Below, piece after piece: positions 58,085 through 64,000 of a stretch of 64,000 bases of DNA. The translations under genes and the position numbers were made by a program. The stretch is from positions 28,228,072 through 28,292,071 of the forward strand of contig CM044879.1 of assembly GCA_024500155.1 (NCBI GenBank), written 5' to 3'. Positions within the stretch are counted from its first letter, which is position 1. Each line of letters begins with the position of its first letter. Origin of the DNA: Chenopodium formosanum (lineage: Eukaryota > Streptophyta > Magnoliopsida > Caryophyllales > Amaranthaceae). The notes beneath the pieces were generated by a model. The model was not told the origin of the DNA and did not search any database. It saw nothing but the letters and a program-made list of their open reading frames with translations.

Positions 58085-58330
58085 ATATTTTTTTTCATTT
58101 TAAAAAAATTGCCCGAAATAATCCCACCTTTGGGGCGTTCAGCCAAAATAATTTCACCTTTGGATTATTTTTAAAGGAAAAATTGACAGAAATATTATGA
58201 TTTTGTCCGGTTCGCCATAAATAAAATCACCTTTTGATAATCCCCCAATTAAAAAGAATTTGCACATCATCTTCCATAAATAGGGCCAAACCGGTTGGTA
58301 ACCATGACACGTGTCACTTTGTAATTGATT
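58085..58330. repeat. Partial MULE-like MITE arms
   Basis: Two partial arms: AATAATCCCACCTTT units at 58110-58170 and GGAAAAATTGACAGAAATAT at 58175, followed by TGACACGTGTCA at 58305-58316. No opposite arms were found. Confidence 0.5.
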
Positions 58331-58363
58331 AATTGTTTTTTTTTGTGCATTTTTAATATATAA

Positions 58364-58395
58364 CTAGTGTGTGGCTCGGGCGATGCCCCGGGTTG
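58364..58395 (-). mobile_element. Helitron-like 3' terminus
   Basis: On the minus strand CCCGGGGCATCGCCCGAG forms a hairpin followed by CCACACA, CTAG and T. Confidence 0.5.
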
Positions 58396-58399
58396 CTAG

Positions 58400-59500
58400 T
58401 TTGTACTTGTTTAATTTACTAATCAAATTTACTAGGCAACGCGTAGCAAACGCTACTAGGTGTATGCCTAGCTAGTGCTACGGAAGGTGGTGGAGGCACA
58501 TGCAACAAGCCGCAGTACTCGAGTTTCTTTGGCAATCGCTTAATTCGTAAGCCACTATAAGTGCAGTTGGCTTAATGTATGCTTATTTTGCCGTTTTATT
58601 TATTTTAATTAATTTTGTTTATTTTAATTAAAATTTTTGGGAGGCTAGGCCTCGGTTTTGAGCGGCATTGGCAAAATTTTATTTTGACAAGTTTGGGTAA
58701 TGCGGAATTAAGTGGGACCTTCAATTATTAATGACGTCAATTACATAATCGGTTAAACAACTTTGACTAGTTTTAATTAGGCGAGTTAATCGGATTAACC
58801 ACCTAGATTAGTTACTAGTGCGCGCGTTTGTTTAATGCAATTTTACTTGCTTGTTGTTGTAAAATGCATGGGCCATTCATAAATAGTAAATGGATGAATG
58901 GAATGTATATTCTCTCATAGGTTTTATGAAATGGCAACTAGTGGGACCAGATTAGGATAGAAAATACGGACTACGTGCCGTTATGTATTTTTGTAAATCT
59001 AAATACGGTCTACGCACCGTTGAGTATTTTTGTACCTTAATATTTAGATTAATCCTAGTCGTAGACACTAGTATTTGCATAGTTTGGTTAAGTCTTGAAG
59101 ACAGAGTTTCTTGGAAGACGAAGCCTTGAATTGCAAGTGAAGACCTTTTGAAGACTTGAAGAATTCAAGGGGTCATGCTAGTTGCCAATATGCATCTATA
59201 ATTTCACTTTATATTTTATGCTTATATACATGTGAATTATATATTAGATGCATGTTTAGGCTTTCTTTATGTTGTGATGATTAGTTAAGTTCACTTAAAA
59301 AAAACCAACATAGAAATCCTAGGTCCCTAATAATATTGAGTCAAATTTGCCTTTCCAAAACAACACTTACTAACAAGAAGAGGGTGATGGTAGGCTATGC
59401 CAAAGCGAGGTGCCATTGCTACTCCAAGGGGCATAAGGCACACCGGGTGTGCATGTTGATTTTGGTTGAACTCATCGGTATGAGTGAGGAGTCCTCACAT
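58400..59500. other. Sequence bordering the truncated gypsy element, no gene
   Basis: There is no protein-like frame of length. A short duplication of TACGGNCTACGNNCCGTT occurs at 58965-59020. The gypsy gag reading ends at about 59524, and no protease or RT is found here, so the element is cut off. Confidence 0.45.
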
Positions 59501-59523
59501 ACCGTGGCAAAAGAGATACATCG

Positions 59524-60654
59524 TCAAGATGAATTTTTTATGCTTGGCTTCTTGCTTGCAGGGGGCAATGGAAGTTTGTTATTATCAATCAAACCTTGAA
59601 TAGCTTCCTTAAGCTTCCAACAATTTTCTGTGAGATGGCCTCTGCCTTGGTGATATTTGTAATGTCCATTGGGGTTCCAATTAGCTGTCCTTTTTTCGAC
59701 AGGTGGGTCCCTAAATGGTCCAATAAGAGTTATAAGACCTTTTGCATGTAAACGGTCGAATGCGGTGTCATAACTCATACCGATAGGAGTAAAGTTCCTA
59801 CTAAATGGTTTCTTTTATCCTTGATTGTTCATAGCAAGGACTTCATTCAGATTGAAGGTGCTAACATTGTTTGAATGGGTGGTTTTGGAAGAAGAAGGAT
59901 TGTCGTTCTTCTTTCCTTACCAGCCATTGTTGGAATTAGTGTTAGCAGCTTTTTGCTTACCAAGGTCGTCTTCTATGTTAATACCAATATCATAAACGGC
60001 CTAAAACGTGTGCAAATTATTTTGGTATTTAAGATGCTTAGAGTATTTTTCTTGGAGGTTCTTTATGAACATACTTACAGATTCTTTTTCACTAGGCACC
60101 TCGACCATTTTTGCGGAGGTTTCCCTTCACTTATTAAAGAAAGAAGTAAAGCCTTCATTCAATTTTTGTTTAAGGATTTCAAGTTCTCTATGGTCAGTTT
60201 CAACTTGATTATTGCATTTGTATCTATCTCTGAAAGCGTTTACAATTGATTCCCAATTAGAGGTTTTCTCTTTGTCAAGAGAAAAGAACCATTGTTGACA
60301 AACGGTTTTTAAAGATAAAGAGAACAAAGAATGAAAGACTTTCTTGTCTATTCCCTTTATATTCATTATTGTCTCAAAAGCTCTTAAATGAAAATAAGGG
60401 TTGTCCGTTGCTTTGAACCTTGGGATGTCGTTGGCATTAAACTTTTGCGGAAGAAGTTCCTTGTCCACCGAGACCCCTTGCGAACTAATGCCCTGGAATA
60501 TATAGTCATTGGATATCTTTCTCAAGCTTTCTTGCATGAGGTCCATTTGTTGTTTCTTCACAGGGTCATTGATTTGAAGACTTAAATTCTTCAATATCTC
60601 AGCTATGTTAGCCACTTGCCCTTTAAGTTCATTGGATTCTTCATGAGTTGCCAT
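59524..60654 (-). pseudogene. Gag of a truncated Ty3/gypsy element
   Basis: ATG at 60654 opens a gag frame (MATHEESNELKGQ; IPRFKATDNPYFHLRAFE; VCQQWFFSLD; FRDRYKCNN; LEILKQKLNEGFTSFFNK) to a stop at 60127. Interrupted reading then continues with two or more stops to 59778-59524, which holds a CHWC-like knuckle region (HYKYHQGRGHLTENCWKLKEAI). No protease, RT or integrase follows, so only the 5' part of the element is left. Confidence 0.82.
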
Positions 60655-62276
60655 TATGTTATTAGCTTTCTTCGACCAATTGGCTTATCAAAAAGTAGAA
60701 CTTGGATGAAAGTGTTGTCCTTTATTAGACGCCCTTCCTTTCTTGACCACGCGCTGTAACTTAAACCTTATATTCGTTTTAATGACTTGATTCTAATTGA
60801 CTTTGACTTTATGGTTTTAAAAGCAAAAAAAAGAAAAAAAAAACAAAAATAGGGTGCATTTTTTTGGGAATGGGTTCAAACAAGTGGTTTACTTGGAGGA
60901 TTAATATCCGACTTACACCACTAAAAAAATGACGGAAACTCGCGCATACAAAACTCTCTAGACATGGTCACAGTGTGACATACATATTAAGTGTGTGCTT
61001 TATTAGTGATTGAAATTGACTCTTGTGTATGACCATGGGACTAAGTGTCTAGACTCAATTAAGGACTAGTTATGGCTAAAGCCATGAACAAAGTGATCAA
61101 ACTGATTAGCAAACTGTTCAATTAGACTCGTCGTGATGACTCGAGTGAAAATCAGGACTGTCGCCGAAGCAACAGGACTGTCACCGCCATCTACTGTTTG
61201 TCGCCAGACGACAAGGCAAGCAATAGATTTTGGCGCCATAGCCCAAATCTCTGCGTCAATGTTGGAAAATTAATCTGGGATTGTTTACTCTAAAGGGACA
61301 TGCCTAAAGTCGTTTTAAGTCGGTTTTGATTATTTAATTAATTATTAATTAGTCAAATTAATTAATCATTAATTAGACAAAGTCCTCTAGTCATTAATTA
61401 GTTTATTTAGACTTAAACACAAGTCAAACAAACGGTTAGCACATGTAATTTATGCACAAGCAAGGAATGCACAAGTAGTCAAATAGTCACAACATGATGC
61501 AATGAGTTTGCAACCTAACCATGGCTCTAATTCTCTAAAGTTCAAGGATATGGGTTAGTCAAAGAGGGTCCATGGTTATGACTCCAGATGCATCGCGCGG
61601 AAGCCTTACCTTTGGAAGGGTTGGCGCGTATAGTTGGGACCCCGCAAGTGAAAAACTTGTTTCCACGGTTTTATGAATTCACAAACTCGGATGTACCCAT
61701 CGTTGCCGGAAGCTTTCGATTGGGTAGATGGAGCGTGAACTCCCAGAGGGTTATGGCCATATGTAGAACACATATGGGTTTTATAAAAGTAAGAAAAACT
61801 CAATCATGAAGTAGAATCGAGCCAACAGTGCTAGAACATGTCAAAACAAGAAGGCAGATTTCTGGCTCGGTATTGGAAGAACATGGCGCCAGACCACAGG
61901 GACTGTCGCCAAAAAAATGCTTTTGTCGCCAGACGACAGAACTGTCCCCAGGCAACAGAAATATTTTACGGACGACAAGCCCTGTTTTCTAACCCTAGTT
62001 CCTACATGCCTCAGCAGCTCTCTGTGTTCTTAGAATTTTCCAATTTTCGCAGTATTATTTCGATTCTAGTTGTGAAAGATATGTCTCAAATTTCCTACGT
62101 GTAAAAATCCTATGTTTTTGACTCATTTCTGATGGTCTATCCAATGAGGAACTTTTTTATGCATATGACAATAATGTTAATCAAAATTACGCACACGAAA
62201 ACTTAGAACTTTTCGAGTCTCATCCGCTCATTCTCAATCATTTCCAAAATAAATTTATGAATTAAAATAGAAATCC
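60655..62276 (-). other. Long leader of the truncated gypsy element
   Basis: A 1.6-kb non-coding leader lies between PBS and gag ATG. It carries two identical TTGTCGCCAGACGACA hairpins (near 61197 and 61923) and several GGACTGTCGCC repeats close to them. Frames at 61588-61809 and 61838-62104 lack family features. Confidence 0.5.
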
Positions 62277-62294
62277 TCCCCAGTGGAGTCGCCA
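62277..62294 (-). promoter_or_regulatory. Primer binding site of the second gypsy element
   Basis: On the minus strand TGGCGACTCCACTGGGGA, a PBS form common in plant gypsy elements, lies six bases after the LTR end (…CCCTACA). Confidence 0.8.
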
Positions 62295-62300
62295 AAAAAC

Positions 62301-64000
62301 TGTAGGGAATATTTTAAGCATTAACCCTAAGCTTGAACCCCACTGTGATCAAACTAAAATGACCGGTATCCAGATTTTGATCTGTTTCATCATTTTTAAA
62401 CGGTTTTTGCTCGTTATTAGACGTAATGGCGCGCAAATTATCAAAATCTATTAAATTGCTTTGCATTTTATAGTTTGTTTTCTTCTTTGTTAGGTTTTTG
62501 CATCATCTTGCATGCACACCATGCTTTATGCCTTCCCTAAGCATACGTTTTGAGCGTTTTCCGTAAGAGTGTCTTAAGACGTTCCATAGTAGTGCTTTAC
62601 GTAAGTGCTCCCATAGACAGGTTTGACATTTTACTGTACAGACGTTATAAATGTCCGGCTTTTCTTCTTTTTTCACGTCCAAAGCAAAAAGGAAGGCGTT
62701 ATCATGCAGCGTAAAAAGGCATATCGTACAGCGCAAAATTGTATGGCGTAGGTGTTGCGTAAAATTTCACTTCAGCCCAAGCTTTGCGAGATCTACCTCT
62801 CGGAACTAAAAGGTAGAGGATTACTTTAGGCGTTAGCTCACGAGTTGACAAGCGCGCCGAACCATCAGGAACATACACTTCTTGATTGGAAGCAAATACG
62901 GTAGTTGGTGAGCTTACTAGCTTACCGGACAGTTAGAGTGTCCGTCCACCCCCTGTATAAAGAGCGACGAGACGATGTCGCACCTATGCAGTCACGTGCC
63001 CCTAATCCTGAGACACGTGTACTCATGTTGTGGACAAAACTGCTGAGACAGTGGCCGACTTTCTTCTCTCACTGGACTTGGATATATGCCTCCAGTCCAG
63101 AGACATGTATTTCTATCTTGTGGACATCGAGTATTGCGTTTTGACAAGTGAATTGTCATGAACTTTATTCCGGTTGTGAAAGCCAAAACGTTTAGGCCTC
63201 GAAAGCCGAAAACACCTTTTTCATCTTTTTACTTTGTTAAAGTCAGGCTAAAGTTTCAATGACATATCAAGGGACTTTAGACCAACGATGACATGATTGA
63301 GAGGAAATCATCCCCTTACTCCTTTTTTAAACTGATCTCTTTTCATGATTTGACATCACTTAAAACACCTTTACTTGTAAAAGCGTTCTACAAAAGCAAA
63401 GGATCAATCTAGATTCTTTAGCGAGTTAAGACTAGGAATAACTTTTTCTAGCCTTAATAGCTACTTGTTTCACACACTTAGCAAATCGAGGATCGTTTCT
63501 ATATCCTTAAACATTTCTGAAAGATTCTATACTCTTTGAGAACTTCGTGGAACGAGTCTCGGATTTATTTCCTTGACTATTTTGATCCTCGTCTATTCTA
63601 GACTCGATCAAAGTGGGGGCTAAATGTAGACATCTACTTTTGGTCTCTTGTCCCGACAAGAAGTGCAATGACGATAAATAAAACCATCTTCGTGTTGGAT
63701 CGAAGTGAAGAATACTTATGGATAATTGGTTAAAACCACAAAACACATAACACTGTCCCAAACCAAGAAACTCAGCCAAACAAGGTCCAATTAACTAAAT
63801 CCGATCATAATTAGGCTTAAGCTCATGCTTAAAACCCAATAAAGACGGATTTGAAAGCGCATAGGTTAAAATAAACGCTGCCGCAGAAAATGACGCGCGC
63901 ATCTCAATGAGTCGCACTGGGCTGGCGCGCGCAACTAATTCAGTTGCGCCACTCTATGCAACTTCCAGAGATGTGCCCGCGAAAGATTCAGAATTTCGAA
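62301..64000 (-). repeat. Partial 5' LTR of the second gypsy element, running toward the window edge
   Basis: The LTR's 3' end (CA on the minus strand) is at 62301-62302. No matching TG start was found before the window ends, and the other LTR is not in the window. A plus-strand GTGGGGGCTAAA followed by TGTAGACATCTAC at 63606-63629 looks like a PPT/LTR border of another element, so the LTR may stop there. Confidence 0.4.

Overview
This is plant nuclear DNA. It is AT-rich, with long introns that have GT-AG borders, dense nested transposable elements, long poly(A/T) and (AT)n tracts, and gene families that match plant ones. The many TACTCCGTA-type MITE ends and the general composition fit a Caryophyllales (spinach/beet-like) genome, but that placement is a guess. 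Coordinates and splice sites below were read by eye; none were checked by search or RNA data.

Three host genes are supported. (1) A PLAC8/cell-number-regulator-like gene on the minus strand (12066 to 4036, three exons, 188 aa), whose 6.5-kb second intron is packed with transposons. (2) A trichome-birefringence-like (TBL) wall-polysaccharide O-acetyltransferase gene on the minus strand (26837 to 22939, five exons, 479 aa). (3) A plus-strand two-exon gene (47368 to 52991, about 540 aa) in which an exon resembling the bacterial enterotoxin-A/pertussis-S1 class of ADP-ribosyltransferases joins in phase, across a 4.0-kb intron, to four hemopexin repeats of the plant albumin-2 type. That domain combination is the most surprising host-gene feature here.

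The largest mobile element is an 11.7-kb Ty3/gypsy retrotransposon of the Tat type (29268-40931) lying on the minus strand. It has two 560-bp LTRs that differ at 7 sites, a perfect 5-bp target duplication, PBS, PPT, gag, protease, RT, two RNase H domains and integrase. Between integrase and the 3' LTR it carries an opposite-strand gene with its own TATA box, a probable 5'-UTR intron and five coding exons. If the 5'-UTR intron is removed, the first ATG starts a protein whose N-terminus nearly copies the histone H3 tail (ARTKRTARK versus ARTKQTARK). This possible histone mimic inside a retrotransposon is the second major finding.

Region by region: 1-4 kb AT-rich repeats; 4-12 kb PLAC8 gene with TE-filled intron; 12.8-22.9 kb MITEs, nested CACTA and MULE-like elements and Helitron-like ends; 22.9-26.8 kb TBL gene; 27-29.2 kb MITEs and a fold-back element; 29.3-40.9 kb Tat retrotransposon; 41-47 kb a MULE-like MITE and AT-rich repeats; 47.4-53 kb ART-hemopexin gene; 53-57 kb a fold-back MITE, copia remnant and minisatellite; 57.4 kb a SINE; 58-64 kb Helitron-like ends and a second, truncated gypsy element (minus strand) with gag, long leader, PBS and part of an LTR. 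At least five short inverted-repeat elements share 9-bp target duplications, and most have termini built from repeated units, forming a coherent MULE-like MITE group.
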